A stretch of DNA of 64,000 bases from positions 1-64,000 of the forward strand of contig NZ_NWSQ01000020.1 in the NCBI RefSeq assembly GCF_002531725.1, read 5' to 3'. The notes below the pieces were generated by a model. That model ran no database searches and was not told the DNA's origin. It worked only from the letters and a program-made list of their open reading frames with translations. The translations under genes and the position numbers were made by a program. Positions 52,162-61,175 of this stretch are shown one piece after another. Position 1 is the first letter of the stretch. Every line of letters starts with the position of its first letter. This DNA is from Rhizobium sp. L43 (GTDB taxonomy: Bacteria > Pseudomonadota > Alphaproteobacteria > Rhizobiales > Rhizobiaceae).

Positions 52162-52194
52162 AAAAGCGCATGTCGGGCGGGACATGCGCTTTTT
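52162..52194 (+). terminator. rho-independent terminator after metF
   Basis: AAAAGCGCATGTC (52162-52174) pairs with GACATGCGCTTTT (52181-52193), closing the regulator-metF operon. Confidence 0.88.
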
Positions 52195-52257
52195 CATTGG
52201 CGGATTGATCAGGGGAGTTCAGGTACTACCAGTCATTCCGTCTTCGTGTCGCCCGGC

Positions 52258-52335
52258 TCAGATGAAGAGCATGGACAAGACGAAAGCAAACGCTGCACTG
52301 ACCAACAGAACATTCAAGGATTGCGTGAGTCCCAT
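52258..52335 (-). CDS. 25-residue single-span membrane peptide
   Basis: A very short gene on the minus strand: ATG at 52335, TGA at 52258-52260, giving MGLTQSLNVLLVSAAFAFVL followed by SMLFI. A good ribosome binding site (gaggag) lies nine bases before the ATG. After a polar start the peptide is one continuous hydrophobic helix, as in known bacterial small membrane proteins. It lies in the otherwise gene-poor 52.2-52.6 kb region; the 260 bases upstream are AT-rich and probably hold its promoter. Function unknown. Conservation in related rhizobia would be needed to confirm it. Confidence 0.6.
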   Translation of the reverse strand: MGLTQSLNVLLVSAAFAFVLSMLFI

Positions 52336-52598
52336 GTCTGTCTCCTCGCGTTAACCGGCCAATAATATGTCTGAAATATGTCGGTTGGGAAGAAGATTCG
52401 ATGCTGCGCTGCAGAAGAGTGCGGTGGATAAGCCTAACGGGGTTTCGGCAAGCTTTTGAAATAAAACGATTATATTCCGCAAATTTTTGTTCACAGATTT
52501 TAACATGCCGTTAAATCCGGCGACTGCGCATTTACCTATGCGCCCAAACATGGCGAGCCCGCAACCGGTTGAAATTATAGGGAATCCGCAACTGGCCT

Positions 52599-53504
52599 TC
52601 AGGCGGTGCGGATCAACAGACGATAGATACGGCCGTCAAGAATGACCAGGCCGAAACCGATCAGCGCCATACCGATCAATTCGCCGAGTGCGAGCCTTTC
52701 GCCGAGGAAAAGCGCGCCGAGAAGGATGGCGCTCGGCGGCACCAGCAGGGTGACGAGCGAGGCGTTGGTGGCGCCGGCGGCCGCCATGATGCGGAAATAG
52801 AGGATGTAGCCGAAGGCGGTCGACAGCAGTGCCAGCGCCAGAATGGCAAGCACGACATCGAGCGGCGGTGCGGGAAGCGTCCAGGGGCGATCTGACAGCA
52901 GCGACAGCGGCAGCGCAATCAGCGAGGAAGCGGTCAGCTGGCCGGCAGCAGTGACCGGGGCGGGAACATTTTTGAAACGTTTGCCGTAAGTGGCAACGAA
53001 ACCATAAGAAATGGCGGCAAGCACCGGCAGAAGCAGCGCCCAGAGCGGCGCCTCGCCACCGGCCGAGATCCCAGGTCCGATCAGCACGATCGTTCCGGCC
53101 AGACCAACAAGGCAGCCGCCGATCTTTGCTGAGGACAGCTTCTCGTCGGAGGTGAAATAATTGGCGATGAGCACGGTCCAGATCGGCGTCGTCGCATTCA
53201 GGATTGCCGCAAGGCCAGCGCCGATGCGGGTTTGGCCGAAGAAAATCAGCGCATGCGGCAGGGCATTGTTGATGAGGCCGAGGATGAGGAATTCGCGCCA
53301 GCGGGCCCTGAGGATCGAATAGAAGTCGAAACGACCGGCGATATAGATATGCAGCGCCAGCGCTGCGAGCAGCAGCCTGAAAAAGACGAGGGTCAGCGGC
53401 GGCACGTGCTGGACGGCGATACGGGCAAAGAAGAAGGAGCCGCCCCAGATCAGGCCGAGCAGGACCAGCAGGCCCCAGGTCCAGGCATTCATTCTGCTGT
53501 CCAC
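52599..53504 (-). CDS. EamA/DMT family transporter
   Basis: A 301-residue inner-membrane protein with about ten hydrophobic helices in two EamA repeats: LLVLLGLIWGGSFFFARIAV near the start, the GLINNALPHALIFFGQTRIGAGLAAILNATTPIWTVLIA helix pair, and GYILYFRIMAAAGATNASLVTLLVP in the second repeat. The GTG at 53504 has ggagg seven bases upstream; an internal ATG is at 53492. Metabolite or amino-acid efflux is expected; specificity unknown. Single gene, downstream of which the small membrane peptide is encoded in the same direction. Confidence 0.88.
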   Translation of the reverse strand: MDSRMNAWTWGLLVLLGLIWGGSFFFARIAVQHVPPLTLVFFRLLLAALALHIYIAGRFDFYSILRARWREFLILGLINNALPHALIFFGQTRIGAGLAAILNATTPIWTVLIANYFTSDEKLSSAKIGGCLVGLAGTIVLIGPGISAGGEAPLWALLLPVLAAISYGFVATYGKRFKNVPAPVTAAGQLTASSLIALPLSLLSDRPWTLPAPPLDVVLAILALALLSTAFGYILYFRIMAAAGATNASLVTLLVPPSAILLGALFLGERLALGELIGMALIGFGLVILDGRIYRLLIRTA

Positions 53505-53649
53505 GCCCTTCCCTCCACCGCAAGCCGCATGCTCGCCGTATCGTCTTGTCGAAACCGGCGTCGGCTCTTGATCCCTATGTTGAGGGCAGGCGGCTAGTCA
53601 GCGCCACCCGTTTCTTGCGAAGCGGGCAGCGGCGAGGTGTCGGCAGGGA

Positions 53650-54867
53650 TCAGAGGGCGTTGAGAAGGGCAGGCGTCGCCCAGCCGTCGGCCGGAATGCC
53701 GAGGCGCTGTTGTTCCTTCTGGATCGCGACGCGTGTGCCGGAGCCGAGGATGCCGTCGATCTCGCCGACATCATGGCCAAGCGACTGCAGCTTGGTCTGC
53801 AGCGCCTTCATCTGGTCGCTGACAAGCCCTTGTTCCGGCTCGCCCTTGAGATAGGTGGGGGCGCCGGAAAGGCGCGTCCCGAAATAGGCGGCCGATGTCG
53901 TGTAGATGAACGACTTGTTCCATTCGAGGTAGATCTTGAAATTGGGATAAGCGATGAAGGCCGGTCCCATGCGGCCTTGCGGCAGGACCAGGTCGCCTTC
54001 GAGGTCGCCGAAGGCGGTATTGCCGTCGCGCGGCTTGACGCCGAGCGCGAACCATTCGCCGGCCTTCATCGTACCGCCGAGGCCGGATTTCTCCCAGGGC
54101 AGGTTATCGGGCAGGGTCACTTCCTGCAGCCAGGGCTGACCGCGCTCGAAGCCGAGATGCTGGATGAATTTCGCTGCCGTCAGGATGGCGTCCGGGCCGC
54201 TCTGCTTCAGGCGGACATGGCCGTCGCCATCGCCGTCCATGCCATAAGCGACGATGTCGCGCGGCAGCATCTGCACCTGGCCGATTTCGCCGGCCCAGGC
54301 GCCGGTGTTGGTGGCGGGGTCGAGGTCGCCGTGCTGAACCATTTCGACGAGAGCGATCAGCTGCGGGCGGAAGAGTTCCGGGCGGCGGCAGTCATGCGAC
54401 AGCGTGACCAGAGCATTGCGGGTGTTGAAATCGCCCTGAACGGCGCCGAAATCGGTTTCCATCGCCCAGAAGGCGGTGATGACGCCTGATGGAACGCCGA
54501 ATTCCTGCTCGGCGCGGGCGAAGACGTCGGCATATTGCTTCATCTTCTGGCGGCCGATGTCGAGGCGGGCCTGGCTGACGGTGCGCTGGGAGAATTCGAG
54601 GAAGGTCTGCTTGAAGACGCCCTGGGCGCGATCCCGGCTCAGCACCTTGGGGTCGATCTCGGCGCCGGCGAAGGCCTCGTCGGCGGCTGCCGCACTGGCG
54701 CCGGCTGCAATCGCATCTTTCTTGACGCCTGCGAGGAAGGCGGAAAGATCGCCGCCGCAAGGCGCCGCCGGGGCTGTGTCCGGCGCCTGCTGGGCGGCTG
54801 CGCCGCCGGCCAGCGCGAGGGCAAACAGAAGGGCGAGTGCAGAGCGGCTTGCGAGCGAGCGGTGCAT
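53650..54867 (-). CDS. lytic murein transglycosylase (MltB-like) with peptidoglycan-binding domain
   Basis: A 405-residue periplasmic enzyme. The start at 54867 (MHRSLASRSA) leads into a signal peptide ending AAAQQ. Residues ~40-330 are the MltB/SLT_2 domain with the catalytic glutamate E137 in AFWAMETDFGAVQG and the EIGQVQMLPRDIVAYGMDGDGDG loop near 210-235. Residues ~345-405 are a PG_binding_1 domain (MKALQTKLQSLGHDVGEIDGILG). It cleaves glycan strands to 1,6-anhydro ends. It sits beside a GH25 muramidase gene in the same direction (81-base gap), suggesting joint wall remodelling. Confidence 0.92.
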   Translation of the reverse strand: MHRSLASRSALALLFALALAGGAAAQQAPDTAPAAPCGGDLSAFLAGVKKDAIAAGASAAAADEAFAGAEIDPKVLSRDRAQGVFKQTFLEFSQRTVSQARLDIGRQKMKQYADVFARAEQEFGVPSGVITAFWAMETDFGAVQGDFNTRNALVTLSHDCRRPELFRPQLIALVEMVQHGDLDPATNTGAWAGEIGQVQMLPRDIVAYGMDGDGDGHVRLKQSGPDAILTAAKFIQHLGFERGQPWLQEVTLPDNLPWEKSGLGGTMKAGEWFALGVKPRDGNTAFGDLEGDLVLPQGRMGPAFIAYPNFKIYLEWNKSFIYTTSAAYFGTRLSGAPTYLKGEPEQGLVSDQMKALQTKLQSLGHDVGEIDGILGSGTRVAIQKEQQRLGIPADGWATPALLNAL

Positions 54868-54948
54868 GGATGCGGTCCTTATATCAAACAGATAACCGTC
54901 GCTTTCACAGAGGAATGTGACGGAAGCAAGAAACATTGAAAGACGTTA

Positions 54949-55746
54949 CTAAGAATTTCTATCCTTGGAAACGGCGGCGACCCAGTTGTTCCAGTTCTTT
55001 GCGCTGCCGGCAAAGACATTGATATCCGTGGGACCGCTGATGCCGGGAATGACGCCGGTCGAGGTATATTGCCAGAAGGCCCAGCGGCGGTCGGAATAGG
55101 TCACTTCGGGGTGTTTTGCTACCGAACGGACCCAGAAATGATAATCCTGGAAGTAGCCGGCGAGATTGTCGCGATGGAAGTCGACCGACGTGTAGATGAT
55201 CGGGCGCTTGCCGTAATAGGCCTCCAGCCGGTCCATGAAACGCTGCATTTCGGCGCGCACCGTTGCCGGATCGGGACGATAGCGGCAGGTCTTCGATTCG
55301 GCGTTCCATTCGACGTCGAGCACCGGCGGCAGGCGCATGGCCTCCTTCGGCACGTTGCTGATGAACCAGTCCGCCTGCTGATCGGCCGAAGAGCAGAAAT
55401 AATAAAAGTGATAGGGGGCGTGCGGGATGCCGGCGGCGCGGGCTTCGCGCCAGTATTCGTCGAAGCGCGGATCGACCCGGTCCTTGCCCTCGGTCGCCTT
55501 GATGAAGGCGAAGGCGACACCGGAATTCTTGACCGCGGCCCAGTCGATATCGCCCTGCCACTTGGAGATGTCGATGCCGTGGACCTGGTTCTGCTGCGGA
55601 TGCTTGGGGCCGAAATCCTGCGGATCGGTGTCCTTGAAGCGTGTTTTCGGCTTGATCGATGCCGTTTCGAGATAGTCATGACCGGAGGAGGTGCAGCCGG
55701 CCAGCATGATGGCCAGGGGCAAAACGCAAAACAAAAGCCGGCGCAT
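54949..55746 (-). CDS. GH25 lysozyme-like lipoprotein
   Basis: A 265-residue glycoside hydrolase family 25 (Chalaropsis-type muramidase) enzyme. The start at 55746 (MRRLLFCVLPLAI) opens a lipoprotein signal with lipobox LAGC at residues 15-18. The catalytic domain begins VHGIDISKWQGDIDW near 57-71 and continues FAFIKATEGKD, the LDVEWN acid pair near 145 and RPIIYTSVDFH. It is anchored in the envelope and would hydrolyse N-acetylmuramic acid linkages. It is next to the MltB-like gene. Confidence 0.9.
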   Translation of the reverse strand: MRRLLFCVLPLAIMLAGCTSSGHDYLETASIKPKTRFKDTDPQDFGPKHPQQNQVHGIDISKWQGDIDWAAVKNSGVAFAFIKATEGKDRVDPRFDEYWREARAAGIPHAPYHFYYFCSSADQQADWFISNVPKEAMRLPPVLDVEWNAESKTCRYRPDPATVRAEMQRFMDRLEAYYGKRPIIYTSVDFHRDNLAGYFQDYHFWVRSVAKHPEVTYSDRRWAFWQYTSTGVIPGISGPTDINVFAGSAKNWNNWVAAVSKDRNS

Positions 55747-55871
55747 GGGCGTCCCGTCGTAACTCGAATGATCTTTTTGCCCCACAGCTTGACCTTCGGA
55801 AATGACGAGTCAGCAGAGGATAACCCTCTTTTCACCATATCAATGTAAAAAATCGGTTAGTTTCAAGCGAA

Positions 55872-56546
55872 TTATGAGCGCTTGCTGATAATGGCCGCCC
55901 GCCAGGCATAACCGCCGCCGACGGTATCGAACAACAATCTCGCGTTGTTTTCATGGGCTTGCGCCTCCAGAACCTCGCGCAGATCGGGGCGCGGGGTGAC
56001 GTGGAATTTCGCAAGCCAGGACTGCAGCATGCGCCGGAACCAGCCAGGCAGTCCTTCCTGCTGGCCGAAATCGACGATGTGCAGCTGGCCGCCGGGATTG
56101 AGTGCGGCGATCGATGCATCGACGGCCCGCTCCCAGTCCGGGATCATCGACAGGGCGTAGGAAATCAGGATGCGGTCGAAGCCGCTGACGCCGAATTCGC
56201 GCGGCGTGAACGCCGTGGCGTCGGCGACGCGGAAGTCCGGGATCGTCGCCTTGGTGGCGAAGGTCTTGCGCGCCGAAATCAGCATCTCCTGCGAAATGTC
56301 GAGACCGAACAGCTTGGCGGCCGGGAAATGCCGGTGGGCGAAAGCCATGTTGCGGCCGGTGCCGCAGCCGACTTCGAGCAGGGTGCCGCCTTCGGGCACG
56401 TCGAGATTGCGGATCGTGCTGTCGCGGCCTAGAAGGTAATATTTGCGGGTCAGGTCGTAGATGTGACGTTGGTAGCGGTACATGCCATCCATCAGGCTGG
56501 CATGTTCGTCGCTCTTTCCTGCCGTCTCGGCGCCGACCTTGCTCAC
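55872..56546 (-). CDS. btaB: DGTS N-methyltransferase BtaB
   Basis: A 224-residue class-I SAM-dependent methyltransferase. MDGMYRYQRHIYDLTRKYYLLGRD at ~19-42 is typical of BtaB/Pmt-like lipid methyltransferases. Motif I is LLEVGCGTGRNMAF near residues 55-68, and LISYALSMIPDW is the motif-IV region. It methylates diacylglyceryl-homoserine three times to make the betaine lipid DGTS. The GTG start overlaps the btaA stop codon by four bases, so the pair is coupled and expressed together. Confidence 0.9.
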   Translation of the reverse strand: MSKVGAETAGKSDEHASLMDGMYRYQRHIYDLTRKYYLLGRDSTIRNLDVPEGGTLLEVGCGTGRNMAFAHRHFPAAKLFGLDISQEMLISARKTFATKATIPDFRVADATAFTPREFGVSGFDRILISYALSMIPDWERAVDASIAALNPGGQLHIVDFGQQEGLPGWFRRMLQSWLAKFHVTPRPDLREVLEAQAHENNARLLFDTVGGGYAWRAAIISKRS

Positions 56547-57787
56547 GCCTTCTTCCCGTAAATGTGGAAGCCGCCGTAGATCGCCGAGCGATCGAGCGCC
56601 GTCAGTTCACATGACTTCTCCTCGAAGTAATCCCACTGGTCGCGGATCGAAGGAGACAGGCGGCCTTCGATGATGCTCTTTTCGGCGGCGGTGCGGAAGA
56701 TCACGCGGGCGCCTTCGCGCGCCGTGCGGGTGATTTCCCGCCAGACATCGTTCAGCTGCTCGTCCGTCATCCAGTCCTGCGCGTCGAGCAGGATGTAGCG
56801 GTCGCGCGAGGCAGCCGGCTCGCGGGCGAGCAACTCGGTGAAGCTTGCGTGATGGACGTTGACGCGGTCGACATTGGCGCGGATCACTTCATAGTGCTCC
56901 GACTTCAGATAGGTCGGCAGCGGGCCTTCCTCTTCGGTGCCGTAGCGGCGGCCGAAGGCCTGCCAGGCGAAATAATTGTCGCGCATCGGGAAATGACAGG
57001 CGAGCTTTTCCAGGCGATGCTTCAGCACCGGCGCAATCGAATGATCGTCGGCGAGGCTCGCGAGCTCGTCATATTGCTGCGGCGGAATGCCGAGGCCGAA
57101 CAGCGAGCTCTTGCGGCCGGTGATCCAGCGCACGACCGGCTTTTCGAACAGCGGCGCGATCTGCTCTTCGAAGAACTGGCGCTGCTCGCGGATCGAGCGG
57201 GTCTTGGTCATCTCGCGCAGCTTGACGCCATGCAGGCGGGCAAGAAGGTGGGCTGCACCGATGAAGCGGCCAAGCAGGCCGGTTTCATAGATGTTGCGGT
57301 CGAAGACCGTGACGCGGCGGCGACCGAACTTGCGGCCGTTCCAATAGCTGCGGGTCGCCTCATCGAGCTTGGCGGAGAGATGCTGGTCATAGGCGCGGCT
57401 GTTCGACTTCTCGTTCGGCATCGCCAGGAAGCGGACGAGATCGGCATGGCCGGGGAGGTGCTTGAAGGCGGCAAGCTTCAGGCGGTTCAGCGCGATGTGG
57501 TGCGGGTTGAGATCGACGACGTCGATCGAGGCCGGCGCTTTGGAAAGATAGGCGAGCATGTTGCAGCCGCCGGAGCCGATGGTGACGATGCGATGGTTCG
57601 GCTTCAGCTCCATCGCCTGCATGTCGAGATCCGGATCCTCCCAGATCTGCGGATAGACGAGGCCGGAGAAGAGAAGGCCGAAGAGGCGCTCGGAAAAGCC
57701 GTCCTTCGAAAAAGCCTTGTGGCGGAGAAGGGCGTCCTTGAGTTTCCGGTTCTTGCGGAAGCCGGCATCCGGTGCAAATTCTGACAT
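56543..57787 (-). CDS. btaA: SAM:diacylglycerol 3-amino-3-carboxypropyltransferase BtaA
   Basis: A 414-residue DUF3419-family enzyme that moves the 3-amino-3-carboxypropyl group of SAM onto diacylglycerol, the first step of DGTS synthesis. Typical features: SERLFGLLFSGLVYPQIWEDPDLDMQAMEL near residues 32-61, the SAM-site IGSGGCNMLAYLSKAPASIDVVDLNPHHIALN and the C-terminal DRYILLDAQDWMTDEQLNDVW. In rhizobia these genes replace phospholipids during phosphate shortage. A PHO-box-like site lies 45-62 bases before the ATG, consistent with PhoB control. Confidence 0.95.
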   Translation of the reverse strand: MSEFAPDAGFRKNRKLKDALLRHKAFSKDGFSERLFGLLFSGLVYPQIWEDPDLDMQAMELKPNHRIVTIGSGGCNMLAYLSKAPASIDVVDLNPHHIALNRLKLAAFKHLPGHADLVRFLAMPNEKSNSRAYDQHLSAKLDEATRSYWNGRKFGRRRVTVFDRNIYETGLLGRFIGAAHLLARLHGVKLREMTKTRSIREQRQFFEEQIAPLFEKPVVRWITGRKSSLFGLGIPPQQYDELASLADDHSIAPVLKHRLEKLACHFPMRDNYFAWQAFGRRYGTEEEGPLPTYLKSEHYEVIRANVDRVNVHHASFTELLAREPAASRDRYILLDAQDWMTDEQLNDVWREITRTAREGARVIFRTAAEKSIIEGRLSPSIRDQWDYFEEKSCELTALDRSAIYGGFHIYGKKA

Positions 57788-57831
57788 GAGTCTGTCACCT
57801 TTTTAGCGTTCAGGGCGTGTAGCGCGCCACT

Positions 57832-57849
57832 GCTACAGTTTGATGACGT
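57832..57849 (-). promoter_or_regulatory. PHO-box-like site upstream of btaA
   Basis: On the minus strand ACGTCAT-CAAA-CTGTAGC has the 7-4-7 layout of a PHO box. The first half matches the consensus CTGTCAT at 5/7 and the second at 4/7. Moderate support from sequence alone; strengthened by the known phosphate control of DGTS synthesis. Confidence 0.45.
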
Positions 57850-57977
57850 GGGCTGTGGGTGGGGTTCTCCAGAGGGATCGCCCTCTTGGGAAAGTGATCG
57901 CAGTGACCGGTCTTCTTCGCGCCGGCCCCTTTCCGGCGGGTGCGATTCCTGCTTTTCTCCCGTCATGGAGGAATGCC

Positions 57978-59378
57978 ATGCGATTTGTCCTGCGTATTCT
58001 GAAGGCGCTTGTTCTCCTTATCGTCCTCGTCGTCATCGGCGCCGGCGGCTGGCTCTTCGTCCAGCCGCCGGAATTGCTGCGGGTCGGCGACGGCTATGCT
58101 GCAAAGATCGTCTGCTCCAACGTCTTCATTGCCGGCCGCGAGGCCGAGGATGTGCTCCATGATGACGTCCAGGCGCCCGGAAATCCGCTGCTGCGGCTGG
58201 TGCGCGTCAGCGTCGACCGCGACAACGATCGCGTGACGGCGCGCTTCATGGGGCTGTTTGCGCCGAGTTATGCGCTCTATCGCAGCGCTTTCGGCTGCAC
58301 CAGCGTGCCGGACGGCAATTTCGAGGCGGCGGCGAATACGGTGCCTTTCGATGCGCCGGCCAGAGTGGAGGCCAACGACGCGGTGTGGCCGCAAGGCGAG
58401 GGCGCCGGCGATCAGCCGGACGCGCAGATCGCCACACTGCTTGCCAATGCCCGACTTGCCGGCCCGGCCATGCGGGCGATCGTGGTGGTGCGCAATGGCC
58501 GCATCGTCGCCGAGACCTATGGCCCCGGATTTTCGGCAAGGACGCCGCTGATCGGCTGGTCGATGACGAAGACGGTGAATGCCGCGATTCTCGGCCGGCT
58601 GATGCTCGACGGCAAGATCTCCTTCGACGATGATCATCTGCTGGCGCAGTGGAAGAACGATGCGCGCGCTGGGATTAAGGTTTCCGATCTGCTCGGCATG
58701 GAGAGCGGCCTTGCCTTCAATGAGGACTATGGCGAGGTCGCCGATGTGACGCGCATGCTCTATCTCGATCCCGACATGGTATCGTTGCCGGCCAACGCAC
58801 CGATGGAGGCCGCACCCGGCCAACGCTTCCGCTATTCGAGCGGCACGGCGGTACTCTTGTCGCGCATCTGGATGGATAGGGTCGGCAATCCGCAGGCGGC
58901 CTTTTCCTATCCGCACGACGCGCTGTTTTCACCGCTCGGCATGACGAGCGCCGTGTTCGAACTCGATGCCCGCGGCACCTTTGCCGGAAGCTCCTATCTC
59001 TATGCGACGGCGCATGACTGGGCCCGCTTCGGGCAGTTCCTGCTGCAGGATGGCGTCTGGAACGGCCAGCGGCTGCTGCCGGAAGGTTTCGTCGGCGCCA
59101 TGCGCACGCCGACGGCGGCGTCGAACGGGAGCTATACGCAGGGCCAGGCCTGGCTCGCCCCCGGCGGCTCGAACGCCAAGTTCGGGCTGCCGGAGGATAC
59201 ATTCTGGCTGACGGGTCATGACGGGCAGAGCATGGCGATCGTGCCATCGGCCAATCTGGTCGTCATCAGGCTCGGGCTGACGCCGGGCTGGCTCGGCTAT
59301 CAGCCGCAGACGCTTCTGAAGGCGATCCTGGCGGCCTTGCCACCGGGGGAACCGCAACAGCAGGCCGGATCACAATAG
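57978..59378 (+). CDS. serine hydrolase, class C beta-lactamase family
   Basis: A 466-residue envelope protein. The start at 57978 (MRFVLRILKALVLL) follows ggaggaatgcc; an uncleaved membrane anchor spans residues ~8-30. A ~150-residue N-terminal region precedes the beta-lactamase/esterase domain (~190-450). The nucleophile motif SMTK lies at about residues 195-198, with a YSSG element near 285 standing in for the YxN motif. HDGQSMAIVP near 413 is the third-motif region. Such proteins are usually esterases or D-aminopeptidase-like rather than resistance enzymes. Divergent from btaA. Confidence 0.85.
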   Translation: MRFVLRILKALVLLIVLVVIGAGGWLFVQPPELLRVGDGYAAKIVCSNVFIAGREAEDVLHDDVQAPGNPLLRLVRVSVDRDNDRVTARFMGLFAPSYALYRSAFGCTSVPDGNFEAAANTVPFDAPARVEANDAVWPQGEGAGDQPDAQIATLLANARLAGPAMRAIVVVRNGRIVAETYGPGFSARTPLIGWSMTKTVNAAILGRLMLDGKISFDDDHLLAQWKNDARAGIKVSDLLGMESGLAFNEDYGEVADVTRMLYLDPDMVSLPANAPMEAAPGQRFRYSSGTAVLLSRIWMDRVGNPQAAFSYPHDALFSPLGMTSAVFELDARGTFAGSSYLYATAHDWARFGQFLLQDGVWNGQRLLPEGFVGAMRTPTAASNGSYTQGQAWLAPGGSNAKFGLPEDTFWLTGHDGQSMAIVPSANLVVIRLGLTPGWLGYQPQTLLKAILAALPPGEPQQQAGSQ

Positions 59379-59446
59379 CCAAGCCCAGCCGCAGCCATAG
59401 GCTGCGACCGCCTTTCAGCCGTCATTCTATTCAGGAATTGCCGATT

Positions 59447-60367
59447 TTAATAATTGCCTTGGGCGATGTCGCTCATGCCCTTGCGCTTGGCGTCGTAATA
59501 ATAGCCGCGCGCATAGAGGCGGACGGCATCGTCTTCCTTGTTGTCGGAGACGAGCCAGGCGCCACGCAGATATTTGGCGGCATATTTGATGTTGGTTTCG
59601 GCATCGAAGAGACCGCCCGGGGCGCCATCGTAACCCATCGACTTGGCGGTATTGTACTTGATCTGCATGAGGCCGAAATAGCCGCGCTTGTTGTAGGCCT
59701 TCGGATTGTAGCGGCTCTCGCGATGGACAATGCGGTGGAGCAGCGTCTCGGGAATTTCGTAGACCTTCGAATATTTCTGAATGAGCTTGGTGACGAAGCT
59801 TTTTTCGACCGTCGGCGCATCGTCTTTGTCGTCGTCGCTGAACATCGGCGGCGCCGTCGGCGGATCGATCGGCCCGGATTCGTCGAAACCGTAGTCCATG
59901 CTGGCACGCGGCGTGGTGTCGACGGCCGCAAGTGCTGCAAGCGCGCTGTTCTGCGGTGTCGCGGCAAAGGCAAGCTGCGTCGTCGGTTGTGCCGGGGGTC
60001 CCGGACGCGGCGTCGGCACGACGGACTGGATTGCCGTCATCTCGGGCGTCAGCGGGATTTGCGCATAGGCTGCCGGCTGCATGGCGAGATCGGTAGGCTG
60101 AGAGGCTGCTACGGCCGGCATCGCCGTTGCGGTCAGGGAGGGGGATGCCTGGGGAATGGTGGCGCCGGCGACGGCTGCGCCTTCGGCTGTCGGGATCGCC
60201 GCGAGTGTGGCGTCTTCGCCAGGTTTCGGCATCGGCACGACGGTCTGGGCAGCTGTCAGTTCGGCCTGGGAGGTGTATTCGACGCTCGTGCATCCCGTCA
60301 TCACGCCGCAGAGTATCGTCGAAACGACAAGACTGCGTTTCAGGCCGGACAATCCGATCGCTACCAT
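59447..60367 (-). CDS. lytic transglycosylase (SLT) domain lipoprotein
   Basis: A 306-residue lipoprotein. The signal peptide ends in lipobox MTGC near residues 23-26. A long Ala/Pro/Thr-rich linker (~30-190) is probably unstructured and lets the enzyme reach across the periplasm. The SLT_1 catalytic domain is at ~200-306: the catalytic glutamate is in IVHRESRYNPKAYNKRGYFGLMQIK near 215-239, then GLFDAETNIKYAAKYLRG and the YARGYYYDAK end. It cuts peptidoglycan glycan strands. Single-gene unit on the minus strand. Confidence 0.9.
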   Translation of the reverse strand: MVAIGLSGLKRSLVVSTILCGVMTGCTSVEYTSQAELTAAQTVVPMPKPGEDATLAAIPTAEGAAVAGATIPQASPSLTATAMPAVAASQPTDLAMQPAAYAQIPLTPEMTAIQSVVPTPRPGPPAQPTTQLAFAATPQNSALAALAAVDTTPRASMDYGFDESGPIDPPTAPPMFSDDDKDDAPTVEKSFVTKLIQKYSKVYEIPETLLHRIVHRESRYNPKAYNKRGYFGLMQIKYNTAKSMGYDGAPGGLFDAETNIKYAAKYLRGAWLVSDNKEDDAVRLYARGYYYDAKRKGMSDIAQGNY

Positions 60368-60482
60368 TCCGCCACTTTCGTGAAATCGCGCCGCCCCGGC
60401 AGCGTATAAAAGTTACCAAAAGCCTTAAGCTCTGGTGACCCCATTAACCTATTCGTGACATTCCGGCAACCACGGAATATTT

Positions 60483-61118
60483 CTAGGCTGCAATACGGCG
60501 ATACCCGGCGGTGACAGCACCTGCAGCGATCAGCACGGTGCCTCCCGTCCGGTTCACGGCGCGCTGGATGCTCGCCTTACGAATCAGTCCGCGCGCGGTA
60601 TGGGCGAGAAATGCGTAGGTGGAAGCGTTGAGGATCGCCAGCACGAGGAAGGTCGCTTCCATGATCGCCATCTGACCGAGGAAGGGCAGGGCCGGATTGA
60701 GGAACTGCGGCACGAAGGCGACGAAGAAGATGATGCTCTTGGGATTGAGGGCGGTGACGACATAGGCGTGGAGGAAGATCTTGAGCGACTTTTCCTCCGG
60801 CAGATTGTCGTTGTCAGCGATCGGTTCCCCGATCACAGGAGCCCGCCAGAGCTTGATTCCCAGCCAGATCAGGTAGGCGCCGCCGATCCACTTCAAGACG
60901 GTGAAGAGGGTGGCGGAGGCGGCCAGGACGGCGCCGAGTCCGAAGAGAGACGCCGTCATCGCGGTGAAGTCACCAAGCGCCACGCCGCTGACAGTCGCAA
61001 ACGCAGTCCTGCGTCCATGACCGAGCGCATAGGAGACGACGAGCAGTATCGTCGGCCCCGGTATGGCCAGCATGATGGCGGATGCGGCCGCAAAAGCGAG
61101 CCAGGCTTCAAATGACAT
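60483..61118 (-). CDS. LysE/RhtB family exporter
   Basis: A 211-residue inner-membrane exporter with about six helices: the N-terminal AIPGPTILLVVSYALGHGRRTAFATVSGVALGD motif at ~18-50 is diagnostic for the LysE/RhtB family, followed by WIGGAYLIWLGIKLWR and FFVAFVPQFLNPALP. ggaggagacacc precedes the ATG. It exports amino acids or similar small metabolites; the exact substrate (homoserine/threonine type or other) is unknown. No adjacent LysG-type regulator. Confidence 0.9.
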   Translation of the reverse strand: MSFEAWLAFAAASAIMLAIPGPTILLVVSYALGHGRRTAFATVSGVALGDFTAMTASLFGLGAVLAASATLFTVLKWIGGAYLIWLGIKLWRAPVIGEPIADNDNLPEEKSLKIFLHAYVVTALNPKSIIFFVAFVPQFLNPALPFLGQMAIMEATFLVLAILNASTYAFLAHTARGLIRKASIQRAVNRTGGTVLIAAGAVTAGYRRIAA

Positions 61119-61175
61119 GGTGTCTCCTCCTATTCCTCAGGAACAAGCAAAGACATCATATTAACCATCCGTCAA

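Noticed and set aside
52159..52365. A 68-residue plus-strand open frame after metF
   Set aside because: It starts within the metF terminator hairpin, has no ribosome binding site and is antisense to the better supported 25-residue peptide gene.
59391..59406. GCAGCC-ata-GGCTGC hairpin after the serine hydrolase gene as a terminator
   Set aside because: The stem is short and is not followed by a T-run, so termination cannot be claimed.
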